DNA of 64,000 nucleotides, taken from NCBI GenBank assembly GCA_030765065.1, contig CM060977.1, forward strand, positions 156,498,052 through 156,562,051, in the 5' to 3' direction. This document shows positions 45,961 to 59,480 of the stretch, in pieces. The DNA is from Deroplatys truncata. Taxonomy: Eukaryota; Arthropoda; Insecta; Mantodea; Mantidae. Both the position numbers and the translations under genes were made by a program. The first letter of the stretch is position 1. Each line of letters begins with the position of its first letter. The notes under the pieces were generated by a model. It saw only the letters and a program-made list of their open reading frames with translations. It made no database searches and was not told where the DNA came from.

Positions 45961-48592
45961 ACTTAAATAACTATTTATTCATTAAGGATAATTATGGTTA
46001 TTCTCCATCCTCGATTTCGTAAGTATTTTTCACGTTTCCTTTGTGCCGCCCTACGGGAGTGAACCCTATTAGTTTATAAGCATTTCTGCTATCGTTGCCT
46101 TGCTGCTGTTGCTAAATGTTACCAACAAAGCACTAGTGTTCTTTATACTATAATTACTCAGACACAACTGACTTATCTCAATTTTACTTGTATCACTTTA
46201 CGAATAACTAATGTAAGAATGTAAGTATTCAGGAAGTGGTGGTAAATTAAGATGGAATTGTGGTACTGATTCCGATACTAGTGCGGGTAATGTAAACGAA
46301 TTTCCGGAAAATTCTCTTCTCGTTTACAAGACTGGGATAACCATGGACAAATGAACAGAACTATGGAGATTTTAAAAGTGGATTTCAGAAAAAAAAAAAA
46401 GGTTTGCTTCTAATTTCTCCCCGGCTTCTTTTGCAGTGTAACATAAGAATTTTGCTTTCATTGGACCATACCGTCATTCTATTGCCCCCTATATATGCGT
46501 GATCTGAAACCTATAAAACTAATTTGGGCTAAAGTGATCCGCATGGTTAGAGAAGTTAAAGCAACAGAAATTGATGCATCGCTGCAGGAATTGCACGCAA
46601 TAACGAGCAATCCCTTCTGAATAAAAGAGACTGGCAGGATTTTTACAATCATAAAATGAAGTTAGCGAATTATTACTGGGAGAACGATGATATTGGGAAA
46701 ATAGCAACGACAGGATTGTTATTTCTCTGGGAGATGACAACAACCATTGCTTTTCTTTTTCTTCCTCCTCCAGAGAAAGTAAGTGCAGCTCTGAAGAGCC
46801 GGTCACACCATTTGTTTGAGATGACTGCATCTTGTTTTTAAATGCATCAAACTGAATAACGTTTAACTTTTAAGTTTCGCGATGATTTGACGACTTCTTT
46901 GCTTTATTCTACCGGAAATACATACTCCAAAGTGCCGTAAGTGTAACTAGAAGAGGGAGTTCAGCATCAGATATCACAGTTGAGGTGGTAATATCCTATT
47001 GGTTACCTTTGGAGCAAGCTGCGTTATCTGGATGGGCTGGTTTGGCTCTGCGGTTCCTTGTCCGTCTGCTTCGAAGTTATTCCGGTGCGAAATGGCTTCT
47101 GCATCAGCAGCTAATCTCCGTCGAATTATTTTTGGGTTCGTGGTTTATAGCTTTGCCTGGGCTAGGTTCTTTATCAGGGTAGATACAAGGATCTATGCCA
47201 GCGGTAACTAGTGGTAGCGAAATCTAGTGTCATGGACAATATAACTGGATTACTGAATAAGTTTAGAACACGAACACGTATATATTTTGTAAGTCAACTG
47301 TAATTAACACTTATTCAAATTTCGTGTAATACTTCACTGTTTTACACTATCTGAATATAAAATGCCATGTTATTGTTAAATGCCGCTGTTATAATATTTG
47401 CTGGCGTAATAAACTTTACCCTTTGTGGCTCGCGCCACTATCAATTCACTGACGCACGCGTACTTGTCTAATTTAATCGAAATTCCCTTAATGACATATA
47501 ACGTGTGATCTATCTCAACACCTTCGCGGAAGTAAGTTTAATTTAGCCGCTTGCTAGGTCTGCGGAATCAATGCGCGCGAATTCTCTCACTGAAAAACGT
47601 GTATTCTGCGAGGTTCGCATTAAGAGACTGACGTACTGATGGATATCACTGGTATTGGTTTTACTAAGCTTCCCCACGATTGGAACAAACTTAAATTATT
47701 TTCCTATTGTTATCTATTTTCACGCCTTTGATAGCGTCTGTCTCCAATGAAATCATGTTATAGACTTCTGATTGGCTAAAGCGCTCAAACATGTACATGA
47801 CGCAATGCGGTACTTTCCCTGTTTCTCTCGAAATTTCACCTCCTTCGCCGCCTACTATACCTTCTCTAACCATAATAGCACGAAAGACATTTCCCCTAGG
47901 CTTAAATACAATAGACTGCGAGCTGGTTGCATCGAAAAACATACTTCTGCTCTCCCAAGACACGCTTTTAAGGCATCCTAAGTTGGAAAACCAGAAACAT
48001 TTTAACATTGGCGATAAATTAATAATTTTTGTGTTCCTGTAACAATAATCTATCACAAGTTTTCCCCTTATAATCTACTACATTATATAAAATTGTTTGG
48101 AGTGCCAAAATATGGCCTACAATGTAGATAGAACTTTTTACTTAATGCCTGACTGATTGTATTCCTGCCCGAGACCATCTACAGGCGGACAAACTGTAAG
48201 ATCTTGAAAACAACTGGTAGACAGATGCAAAAGTTGCTTAAAATCGATGAAAAACTAAGTAATTCACCCACAAAACGTCATAACTATTTACGATATTTAA
48301 GCAAATCTCTGTACATATAAAGTTGATAATTTCAACAATAGGCTCAAGATAATAATACGTTCACACATTTAAAACACGGTTAAAATAGATACAAAACTGT
48401 GCTGTTTTGAATACTTTCCAAAAGATTTATCACAAGAAAGTTTACCAGTACCATTGCATTATTTTCGCCGCAAAATCTGGATTTAAATCACAATCTGGCT
48501 ATTTTTACATTAATGAATTATTCGTATATTACCTAATGAAATATTGTTTTAAGTAAAATTACCTACTGATAATTCTTGAACGTTCCTTACAG
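45961..48592. other. No recognisable feature (intron)
   Basis: Intronic sequence with only short frames. No repeat that I could match to others in the window. Confidence 0.4.
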
Positions 48593-48831
48593 CGGTCTGG
48601 ACAGCTCCTCATGTCTGCAGATGATATCTCATCTCAAGAAACTAGCCCAAAATGGCAGAACTGTAGTGTGCAGCATCCATCAACCCAGCTCGCGGATATT
48701 CGGCATCTTTGATGACATCTTCCTGCTGAGCGAGGGACAGTGTCTTTACAGAGGACCAGTTACCAGCATGGCCAATGCACTCAGCGAGGCAGGCTTCCCC
48801 TGTCCCAATTTTTACAACCCAGCGGACTACG
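48593..48831 (+). CDS. ABCG half-transporter, exon with D-loop and H-loop
   Basis: It follows a CCTTACAG acceptor. With the preceding AG it gives SGLDSSSCLQ (D-loop), then GRTVVCSIHQPSSRIF with the H-loop His, FDDIFLLSEGQCLYRGP, and the linker end FPCPNFYNPADYG. Order and spacing match the ABCG1/ABCG4 nucleotide-binding domain. The exon ends in phase 1 at G|GTGAGTAG, matching the start of the exon at 62,036. The preceding intron is 6,708 bp. Confidence 0.95.
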
Positions 48832-50559
48832 GTGAGTAGCTTCCCGTATTTCCCTCTCATTCAGTTACTACTGTATATGCAGGCATTTATGTAGTTCATC
48901 AACGTATACATTTTGCTCTTTTTGTTTTTAATTCCTTATTCTATGTTTCTTTTATTTGCCCGTACAAACTTCATAACTTTCTACCGTAACCTGACAAAGC
49001 TGTAACCATTTCCCACTTCCCACTTCTGCCTGTAAACAAAGATGAGATGTGAAATGATAAGAGCAGACTTGTCTTAGGAACCTATCAATCTTTAGCAGAG
49101 CTGAATGGGAAAGTCTCTAATCGAGAAGAACTTTTATGATTAGTCTCAAGTCGAATCTGGAACCTTCGAAAATAACAAACAGGTATTCTAACCATGTGTC
49201 TGTCCGATGGAATCAAATTTAGGACCATGAGGAATTATGTCTAAGTGACCTCCTAGCCACATGTCTGTCCAATGAAACTGAAGTAGTAACTTTTGGGATT
49301 GTTAAGCAGAACACTCCTAGGTCTGGCGAGTATCATGGCCTGACTGTCCTGGTAAGGTACCTGATTTTATTTCTACTGACTTTTCTACTTATTTATGGTA
49401 ACTTCTAAGTTTATAAGTGGGATTTTCTTTAAAAGTCTTTCCTTGTAGGCAGAAAATATCATTGGAAGACTTTGCACCTCCTTTATCTGTTGTTCCCACC
49501 AGTTCATGTCACTGGGTTCAGCTGGGATGTATGTTTCAAGCAGTGAAAAAATGACAGTCTAAAGACTACATAAATAGAAAGATTCTATGAAGGAGTAATA
49601 CAGTTTCTCCACAGAATGGACAAAGTGAATTGTTGCGTTCGGTGCTGCCAGAGCATAGTTCTGTTTTTCCTTGCACGTTAGGAATATTCTTTCTGGAGTA
49701 ATTGCTGATATAAGTAATTTATGTCAGATTGTATTCAGTGGGTTCATCCATGATTATTCGAAATAACTTTGCTAAACATTCTCCTAGCTTGGTATAACAA
49801 AAGATCATAATAGCATAATAGCACTGCTGGGATGGAACTTAGGCTCAAACTGAGACACCCATTTATTAATGAGAATAGTATCGTATATGATATTTATTGC
49901 ATGTATAATATTGTTCCTGTCTATAAACAACACCTCTTTTCCAGTGTATAGTTTTACAGTAGTAATACAGTAATACAGTGTACTATATTGGTGCTGGTTT
50001 ATTTACTAGTGCTGGTAATACAGTTTTCACGGATGACTCGTACCACCAGAACTTCAGTCGTCCTTCAAAGCAGACCTTTCTAAATGATGGGGAGGATGAA
50101 CACGGAAGTAGTCCAAATCTCAGTCTTGTGTAGGTCTTTTAGATTAGAGTAAAGCATACGGCATTTAAAACGCTTCATCCAACAACAAATAACATTTTAC
50201 TGGACATGTTTAAAAAATGGAATCCCATAACTCACAGAGGTTACGTACTCACGAAGAATTTTCATAGGCCATATAGAGAAATCTCTTTACAATAAATGAA
50301 GTATACAATTTCTAAATATAACAATTCACTGTTCAGTTCAATGCACAAAAATAAGTATGAAGCTGTCGCAAAAGGCAACTCACTTCCAGTGCATTCTACA
50401 GTGCGATTCATATAAACCTGAACTACTTTAGTGGGCCAGAACTTCCCTCTGAAAGCTTGTAGAAATGTGAAAACTGTTTTAATGACATAAGTGACGCTGG
50501 GAGAATCAGTACCACTGCGATTTGTTGGCTATTTTGTTGATTTTGATGGTAATTTCGAG
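48832..50559. other. No recognisable feature (intron)
   Basis: AT-rich intronic sequence; a weak tRNA-like word near 49,150-49,210 is not enough to call. Confidence 0.4.
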
Positions 50560-50589
50560 CATTGTTAACAGTCTTTAGTTTGCAGTCGT

Positions 50590-51490
50590 AGAAGAAACAT
50601 GTAGTGTACTTCGAGAGCGTGCTTTTATTGTGAAAACATATTGGAAGACAAAATCGATTAATAACAACACAACGGGAATTTCGAAGAGAATCTAATGTGT
50701 GCGATGTTCCAACAAGGCAACAATTTTATTGTTGGTACGAAAGCTGACGACTGGTGTACTCGTCAGTGAGAGTGGAAAACATAGACCATCATTGAGTGCA
50801 GAGTTTGATAATAATGTTCGATGACGCTTAGTGAACTGTCCAAAGAAATCGTTGCGTCCATAAAGCCAGGAGACAGCTCTGTGGCACATATCAAAGAGCT
50901 GTGAAGAAATCAGGATTGTGACCATAGAGAGTGTATATTGTGCAGCAATTGGAAGAAGCAGATCAGAAAAAACGAATGCGTTATTGTTGATGGTTTCAGG
51001 GTTTTCTTACTCCACGTCCAGACATTACGTGGTTTACAGATGAGGCATGAATTCATCTGTCAGGCTACATCAACATACAAAACAGCAGATACTGGCTGCT
51101 GTAAACCCCAATATCATAGGTTGGAATATGGTGCGCTTGTTAGCTTCCAGGATTGTCGGCCTCATTTTCTTTGATACGACTATAGACACTGATATCGAAA
51201 TGACAGAAAGCTTTTTCCAGCAAGATGGAGCAACGTGCCACACATCCAACTACTCCATGCAACTTCTAACGAGTTCCTTGGATAATCGAATAATCTCAAA
51301 AGGTTTTTGGCTCCCCAGATCACCGGACCTAACCTCGCCGGACTTTTTCTTAAGGGAATATCTTACAAATAGAGTTTATAAGAATAGACCTCGGAGTACT
51401 GCTGAACTCCGTGAATCCATTAGTAACGAGATAAACAGCACTGACGAGCATACTCTTCGTGTAACGTCACGGAGTATGGTGTAAGGAGTG
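50590..51490 (+). pseudogene. Tc1/mariner-superfamily transposase pseudogene
   Basis: Fragments in three frames follow the order of IS630/Tc1-type transposases common in insects: an N-terminal VKTYWKTKSI block, TGVLVSESGKHRP, CPKKSLRP, then ITWFTDEA, LSGYINIQNSRYW, FFQQDGATCHTS with the second acidic residue, and LPRSPDLTSPDFFL with the third. At least four frameshifts or stops interrupt it. I did not identify the terminal inverted repeats. Confidence 0.8.
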
Positions 51491-51910
51491 CAGATATGTA
51501 TAGATGCCGGTGGAAGACCTTCCAATATTAGCTCTCAGGAACAATGAACAATGTAATTTCCCAATTGTGTGTTAGATTCTCTCAAAGTTGCACAGGGCCT
51601 ATTATTGGTTCAACAGTTATGGGCCAAGAAGTGGTTCAGATTTATATGGATCACACTGTATGTTTGGTTCTCTATATCTCACACGTGTGCAACCTTTTTG
51701 CATTCGTTTCTTTGTGCGGTATGCTTTCGAAAAACTAACTGTGGTACAACTGTACTTGTAGCGTAAAGTATATTCCAACATCATAAATAATGCTGTGCAG
51801 GTCACAGCAAGAAGTGAATAAGTATGATTGGAACAATCTAACGATGTGCTAGGATTGCCATAATCTGATGTTCAAAACCAGAACGTTTTACCGTTAGTTT
51901 AATCGATTTA

Positions 51911-52905
51911 TGTTGAGGCAGTATTTTTAACACTAAAATGCGTTCAGTTCTAATTGTATAATACATAATTCACTAACAGCCCTCCTTAAATCAATATGTA
52001 TATGTAACAATATATAAAAAGTGTATATTACAGTCATTGTATAAGTTTATATTATTGTGTACATGTAATAATGCTATGTGAATGTATTATATAATTTAAT
52101 AATGTAGGAGCTGTGAGAATAATAGGTTAAAAGTTGCTAACAATGAAGCAACAATGACGTAACCTTGAGGTAATAATGAGTAAGAAGGTTTAACAATACT
52201 ACTTGTAATTCTTGGAAGCAACAATGTAATTTTTGTGACAGTTTATAAAATAGCCAATCAACAACCAGAAAAAGCTTTAGTTAAATGAAGGTATTCTATT
52301 GGATTAGGAATAACCAATCAGAGACTTTAAATACAGAAATTTACAGATTTAGGCGGTAGAAATCAAGTCAGTTGCTTGTGGATAGCGCTCATAACTGGAC
52401 GCGTTGGTTGTAGACAGTGTTCCTAACCAGACGGGAGATGCGTCCTCGAGAAATTTAATACGTATTCGTGTGAGACGAAAATAGTTTACGTGTTAAAAAG
52501 TGCAAGTAATTAATAAAAGAATCTCACAGCTCGCTATATCAGTGAAGTGTTATTTAAATCGTGTTAAGAATTAATAAATGTAGTGAAGTAAAAATTATAA
52601 TGTGTGTAAGCCTACTTCTTCAGCCACACTACACCTTGCAAAGAAATCTATGTCTCTAACAATAATACTGACGCAGCCAAGGCAAACGTAAATATATAAT
52701 ATTTAAAGAAACAGTCAAATTACAAAGTTAATATTTTTAAATTTGGGACGAAGGCTACCGGATACTATACGTGCGGTTGCAACTACTTTAAGTTCGGCTC
52801 CCCAACAGTTGAACTACAATACAACTCCTACTTCAAATTGGCTTTCCATACGTGAAGCAACAAACTCCTTTCTCAAATTGGCTCCCAAAGCATGGGGCAA
52901 ATAAC
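51911..52905 (+). mobile_element. LTR-like repeat with leader, copy 2
   Basis: It opens TGTTGAGGCAGTATTTTTAA. CCAAT boxes lie near 52,252 and 52,313, and AATAAAAGAATCTCACAGC near 52,513. The leader motifs CTTCAAATTGGCTTTCCATA (52,831) and CTCAAATTGGCTCCCAAAGC followed by ATGGGGCAAAT (52,872-52,903) resemble a primer-binding site. No internal retroelement genes follow. Confidence 0.65.
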
Positions 52906-53917
52906 AAACGTAAAAATAACAATACAACAAAATATCAACTTCAATGGAAATGAAATTTTGAGGAATAAAGAACTCTATGTAGGAGAAATGAGCATTTAAT
53001 TAATAATCCATAATTTTGGAAGGATTGCTTTTATACCAATCGCATTTCTCAGAACCTGGAATATAAGAAAGGCACTTGGTATTGTTCACAATAAGTTTAT
53101 GAATCCCACTACAACCAATATTTTTCATGTGGTACTATATTTGCAGCATTGCGTTACCGATTTTACTGTTAACCTATTCCTTTCTTCTGTCCACTGAACA
53201 CTCATGAGTGAAAATCTACTTTGGCGTTATCACTAGGAATGGAGAAATAATATCCCATAAGTTTTAGCAATTCTGAATAATGCTCACCTGAAATGCAATT
53301 ATGAATGAAGGCAACCCGTTACTTATTTGTCAACAAATTATGAAAACTTTCATTCTTGGCCTCTCCCCCCAAAACATTAAATTTGTTGAAGTTGAATTCA
53401 AATACAATAAAAATCGCGGAATTTGTCTTTTCGGCTTGGACGTTATCATTTACCATAAAATCGCGAAATCCGTGGCATTTAGCAACTCTGCCAGGTGCTG
53501 ATGACCATTTTGTTTTATCTCGCGTTTGTTGTTTTTATTGAACGAGGCGACAAATAAAAGCACGTTACATTTTAAGTCCTTTTGTTGCGATTCACTGTGC
53601 TTGAAAGTTGCCTGGGATAAACCTGTTATATTACTATTATTGTTATTATTATTATTGATAGATGTCAACTTACATCATGGGCCTTTAATACACTAAGGGA
53701 GGAAATATAAATGCAGTATGTTAATCATTTGTTCAGATACCACAATTGCATTACTACAAGGTAGAATTATCTTATTTGTTAATAAATAGAGTTGTTCATT
53801 GGTGCGTATTGATCAGGACTCGTTTAAAACATTTATGTCTACACACAAATTACTGTTTATTTATTCCGTCATGATTTTCACAAAACCCGCCGGCTTGCTG
53901 ACTTTGATTTCGCTGCA
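52906..53917. other. No recognisable feature (intron)
   Basis: Mixed intronic sequence with a short (TTA)n run at about 53,630-53,655. Confidence 0.4.
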
Positions 53918-54900
53918 GGTTGAGGCAGCATTTTTAACACATGAATAATTTCAATTAAATTATATAATATGTAATTTCAATAACAGCCCGCCTTGAAGCA
54001 ATATGTATGTAATAATTTTTAAAATCTATGTAACAGTCATTGCAAATGCTTACATTATTGTAAACATGTTTAATAATGTTATGTGAATGCATTACATAAT
54101 TTAATAATGTAAGAGCTGTGAGAATAATAAGTCTAAAGTTGCTAACAATGAGGTAACAATGAGGTAACCTTGAGGCAATAATGAGTTTGAGAGTTTGAAT
54201 ACTACTAGTCATGATTAGGGCAGCAATAATGTAAATTTTGTGACAGTTTAAAAATAGCCAATTAACAGCCAGAAAAAGCTTTAGTAAAACGGCAGGTATT
54301 CTACTGGACTAGGATTAGCCAATCAGAGACTTGAAATACAGACGTTTACGGGTTTGGACGGTCGAAATATGTTCAGTTGCCTGCAGACCTTGATAGTAAC
54401 CGGATGGAAGATGCGTTCTCTAGAAAAATATTACGTATTCGTGTGAAACGAAAATTAAGTATACGCGTTAACAAAGTGCAAGTATTAAATAAAAGAATCT
54501 CACAGCTCTTGATATCAGTGTAGTGCTATTTTATTTGCGTCAAGGAATAATAAATAAAAAGAAGTGAATTTAAACTTAAAATTTGTGTAAGCATACATTC
54601 TTGTCACACCACGCCCTGATTAAGAGAAACGTATCTCTAAAACAATACTGACGCAGCCGAGGCAAACATAAACATAAATACTATCTATAGAAGCAGTTTA
54701 ATAACAAAGTTAATAAATATTTTTTTTAAACTTGGAGCATAACAACAAAAATACATCTTCAAATCGGCTTTTCATACGTAGCAGCACATTTTGTAACAAA
54801 CAATCTTCTTCAAATTGACGTCCAAAGCGTGGTGCAAACCTTCAACAACAGAACACTTTCTCAAATTGGGTTTCCAAACGTGGGACAGTTAAACTAAAAC
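53918..54900 (+). mobile_element. LTR-like repeat with leader, copy 3
   Basis: Same order of landmarks as copy 2: TTGAGGCAGCATTTTTAACA start, CCAAT near 54,318, poly(A) signal near 54,487. Three leader motifs (near 54,758, 54,808 and 54,862) include AAATTGACGTCCAAAGCGTG and AAATTGGGTTTCCAAACGTG. Confidence 0.65.
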
Positions 54901-55312
54901 AACTATCTTCTTCAACATTTTCCTGATATTTCTTATTCTATAATCTCTGCTTATAAGTTATATTCGATTAGATTGCACGCTTATAAATGCATATCCCAAA
55001 AGGAGCAAGAAAGGCAACAGCACTGACAAATTAGATCGTCCCTTTCCTTTTTCTAATTATCATTAACAAAGATGCAATATTTGAGTGTAAAGGAAATAAG
55101 CATCACGGTCTCAGGGATGTTATTCAGAGAAAAAGGATTTTCAGTCCCATAATAGTATGCCTCTGTACTATGAATACACTTTTCAGCGATTTTATCTTTA
55201 AAAGTTTTAATATCTTGGTTTGGGCGAGGACTGCAATTTGACAAAGCATTAAATTTTTGCGTATATATGCACTGCACCTCTTTCGTTCTAAAATGTTTCT
55301 TGCTGTGCCATT

Positions 55313-55451
55313 TTTACTTTCTCTACTACGTATAGTAAGTAGGGGAAGTATTGTATTCCACCCAAAAATTCGATACCGAGATTTCACCGGAAATACATGT
55401 TTTGAGACCCCCTGAAACCAAAAACAGCATTTTTTGGAAACATGTCCGTGT

Positions 55452-55507
<56 letters not shown>

Positions 55508-55952
55508 CTAACTGTGAACAGCATAACTCAGAAACGAACAGTCGAATAAACACCAAACTTGGTATTTAGGTTCAGTATCTTCCAGAGATGCGACAAGAAG
55601 GTTTTCAAGAAAATCCCCCCACCCCAGGCTACCCTTTACATGGAAGATTTTTCGAAAATTTTAATTTTCTCAAAAATGGCTCTAACGATTTTGATTAAAA
55701 TATCGTAGGTTTAAGATATTGTCATGAGAAATGAAATGCATATCTTGAATTTTCTGGGAATGTCTCCAAAAGTTTTCTTCATTCTGAACGACTTTTGCAT
55801 AACTGGTAAACCATAAGAGATAGACAAAATGCTGCTACACAAAAAATGTAGATCGCGTTAAAATACACAATTTAAGTCATTTACATTTTTTTTGTTCAGT
55901 GAACCGTTTTCGAGATATTGCTTGTTATTCCCTTAAATTTTTCAATATACTT
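55313..55952 (+). mobile_element. ~0.85-kb repeat family, copy 8 (3'-truncated)
   Basis: Complete 5' end and an uninterrupted TG tract at 55,457-55,502. It stops at the CTTAAATTTTTCAATA region, where copy 9 begins directly. Confidence 0.88.
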
Positions 55953-55954
55953 TT

Positions 55955-56815
55955 TACTTTCTCTACTACGTATAGTAAGTAGGGGAAGTATTGTATTCCA
56001 CCCAAAATTTCGATACCGAGATTTCACCGGAAATACATGTTTTGAGACACCCTGAATCCAAAAAAAGCATTTTTGGAAACATGTCCGTGTGTGTGTCTGT
56101 GTGTCTGTCTGTGTGTCTGTGTGTGTCTGTGAACAGCATAACTCAGAAACGAACAGTCGGATAAACACCAAACTTGGTATTTAGGTTCAGTATCTTCCAA
56201 GGATGCGACACGAAGGTTTTCAAGAAAATCCCCCACCCCAGAGTACCCTTTACATGGAAGATTTTTCAAAATTTTAATTTTCTCAAAAATGGCTCTAACG
56301 ATTTTGATTAAAATATCATATGTTTAAGATATTTTTATGGCAAATAAAATGTATATCTTGAATTTCCTGGGAATGTCTCCAAAAGTATTCTTTATTGTGA
56401 ACGACTTTTGCATAACTGGTAAACCATAAGAGATAGACAAAATTTTACTACACAAAAAATGTACATCGCGTTAACATACACAATTTATGTCATATACATT
56501 TTTTTAGTTGAGTGAACCATTTTCGAGATATTGCTTGTTATTTCCTTAAATTTTCCAATACTTATACTTTTTCTCAAATTCGTTATTCAATTTTTTGTCC
56601 TGGATATGCAAACAATAGAATGCGCCACATAGCAACCAGCGCTTAAAAGATTTGACTATCGCTTATAACCTACCATGTTCCCCTTGCATCTACAAGAAAA
56701 TTAGCAATAAGATTGACATCTCGATTAACATGAAGCATATGGAGAATAAACGTTTGTAAAAATAGTTTGTACAAGAGTAGAGAAAGTCATGTGAGTGTAA
56801 CACATCAGATTTTTC
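55955..56815 (+). mobile_element. ~0.85-kb repeat family, copy 9 (reference copy)
   Basis: Best full-length example of an unnamed family. The 5' end TTTTTACTTTCTCTACTACG leads into a small hairpin around TACGTA. A compound TG/TCTG tract at 56,085-56,135 is followed by AACAGCATAACTCAGAAACG, a long AT-rich middle, GCAACCAGC, TTTGTACAAGAGTAGAGAAAG and a final ATGTG-loop-CACAT hairpin with CAGATTTTT. The 12-bp ACTTTCTCTACT near the 5' end is inverted near the 3' end (AGTAGAGAAAGT). No protein-coding frame. The class is undecided between a MITE, a Helitron-like and a SINE-like element. Confidence 0.85.
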
Positions 56816-57060
56816 TCAAATTTGTTATTCATTTTTTTTTATGTCCTGGACAGGCAAAGAGAAAGGAATGCGCCACATAGCAACCAGCGGTTAAAACATT
56901 TGACTATCGCTTAAAGCCATATTCCCCTTGCATCTACAAGAAAATTAGCAATAAGATTGATATCTCGATATCTCGATTAACATGAAGCATATGGAGAATA
57001 AGCGTTTGTAAACTTAGTTTGTATAAGAGTAGAGAAAGTCATGTGAGTTTAACACATGAA
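56816..57060 (+). mobile_element. ~0.85-kb repeat family, copy 10 (3' end only)
   Basis: Begins inside the element at CTCAAATTTGTTATTC and ends with the ACACATG-AAATTTTT terminus, directly behind copy 9. The three copies 8 to 10 form a head-to-tail array. Confidence 0.85.
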
Positions 57061-58553
57061 ATTTTTAAATTACCACCAACATTCTCAGTCTGCCTTAGGC
57101 ATTACTCTGTGTATAAGGCATTATAGTTTTCGACATTTGTCTCGTTTTTGTAATATTTATTGTGTCGCCCAGTCATGATTTCTTCCAGTACAGCTCTTAA
57201 TAGACAGCTATTTCTCACCGTCCAATGTCCTAGTGTCAGTATTGCTCTTCCTTCACTCATTCCAGCCACGGAATGCCCTATCTTGATAATGTTAAAATGT
57301 GTCATATGTACGGAACATTTTCTAAGTAACTGTACAACCTAGAAAGCTAAAACTGTTGCAGTCTGTAGGTGTGATATTCTTATAATATTTGAAATAACAG
57401 TTTTTAAAAAACTTAAATAGGTTTTGAACAATGTTGTGTTTTCTTGTGACAGCTTTTCCCTCCCACTTTAAAGTACATATTTGTTAAAAATTTTGCCAAA
57501 TGTTAATTATTTTCAAAAACCTTGTTTCAGTGTATGTAAAGTACAAACGCAGACAACTCCTAAAGATTTCAAATCAAAATATTAATTAACTACTGCGGTG
57601 GTACTGGCTATTTTATGGTACAGGATTTGTAGGAATGGTCTCGGGTTCGGTACTAGCTGAGGGTTCTTTGCATGAATCTTGGATCTCGGGTTAGTGGTGA
57701 ATACGACTGTTTGTTTTCCTGCTCGTTTATTTACCGTCACCGTTTTAACATTTGATTCCTGCTATTACTTCGACACACACGCGCGTATTTCCTATTTGTT
57801 ATGCTTCATATCATCGCGTATTCTAAACTTTCCTACACATTTTCCTAACATCTCCACAGAGCTACAACGGCCAAGTGTGTATTCTAAAATCTCCTGTTTC
57901 TCTCTTTCAAACGTTCTATATCTTCCCATTCCACTATCACCTGATTTCTATCTTCTTTCATTGGAGGCCTAAGGCTATCTGTCTTTTGGCGAACACTGAC
58001 CCTTTTCTACACCTCTGTGTTCCAGCAACCTAACGGTACACTTAACAATAGAGGGAAAAACCACCCGTTTCCGGCCGCTGATGCCACTGTCTCTCTCAAC
58101 CCTTATTTCCACTTACAGTAACATTCGCTTCCCAGTTTTATTTAACACTATCCTTACTGTTATCAATACTTATTCTCCCTATGATTATAATTTTATTTAA
58201 CTACTCAAAACATACTGCTTCACTACTGAGAAAATGTTCCTTATGTGAGGAAAACTTGAACTCTTGGGAAATGAGCTCCAAACTTGAAACATCAGTAAAG
58301 AGCTGCACCATAGCTTGGTTCACCAGAATCCTCTTCATTTTCCAGTTCTATCTTCCCTTTGGCACCTCTTTAGAACGGTTTTGCTTGATTTAAGAGTTTA
58401 TAAAACTTATGTTTTGCACTCCTGAGCCCCTTCAAATGCAGAAAGAGCCGAGGTGGATTAAGTACGCCACAAAGCATAGCCGCAGAGGTCTTTCCCTTGC
58501 AAATGGAGCGCAGCCCATACACTAACCTAATATTTACAAAAAATAAAAACACT
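57061..58553. other. No recognisable feature (intron)
   Basis: Mixed intronic sequence. A B-box-like GGGTTCGGTACT near 57,645 lacks the rest of a tRNA. Confidence 0.4.
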
Positions 58554-59480
58554 TTTTTACTTTCTCTACTACGTATAGTAAGTAGGGGAAGTATTCTATT
58601 CCACCCAAAAATTCGATACCGGGATTTCACCGGAAATATATGTTTTGAGGCCCCCTGAATCCAAAAAACAATTTTTGGAAACATTTCCGTGTGTGTCTGT
58701 GTGTCTGTCTGTGTGTGAGTGTGTGTCTGTCTGTCTGTGAACAGCATAACTCAGAAACGAACAGTCGTATAAACACCAAACTTGGTATTTAGGTTCAGTA
58801 TCTTCGAGATGCGACACGAAGGTTTTCAAGAAAATCCCCCTACTCCAGATTACGCTTTACATGAAAGATTTTTGAAAATTTTAATTTTCTCAAAAATGGC
58901 TAACGATTTTGATTAAAATGTCATATGTTTAAGATATTTTTATGACAAATAAAGTGTATATCTTGAATTTTCTGGGAATGTCTCCAAAAGTATTCTTCAT
59001 TGTGAACGAATTCTGCATAACTGGTAAACCATAAGAGATAGACAAACTTTTACTACACAAAAAATGTAGATCGCATTAAAATACACAATTTATGTCATAT
59101 ACATTTTTGTTGTTGAGTGAACCATTTTCGAGATATTGCTTGTCATTCCCTTAATTTTTTCAATACTTATTTTCTCAAATGGGAATTCGTTATTGATCTT
59201 TTTTGTCTTGGATATGCAAAGAGTATTAATCTGCGGCAAAGGGAATGGTTCTGCACCTAGCAACCAGCTATTAAGAGATATGTCTATGCTTAAAGGCTAC
59301 TGTATTTCTATATTGCCCCTGTAAATATATATCCCCCTTACATCTACAAGAAAATTAGCAATAAGATAGAGTCTGCAAATGTTTATCTCGATTAACATGA
59401 AGCAGATGGAGAATAAGCGTTTGTAAAAATAGTTTGTACAAGAGTAGAGAAAGTCATGTGAATGTAACACATCAGATTTT
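58554..59480 (+). mobile_element. ~0.85-kb repeat family, copy 11
   Basis: Full length, with a TG/TCTG tract at 58,688-58,738 and a small insertion-rich stretch near 59,230-59,330. Confidence 0.9.

Noticed and set aside
46985..47210. Ammonium-transporter-like exon (GWFG and GAKW words)
   Set aside because: The similar words fall in different frames, there are no convincing splice sites, and the rest does not fit the family.
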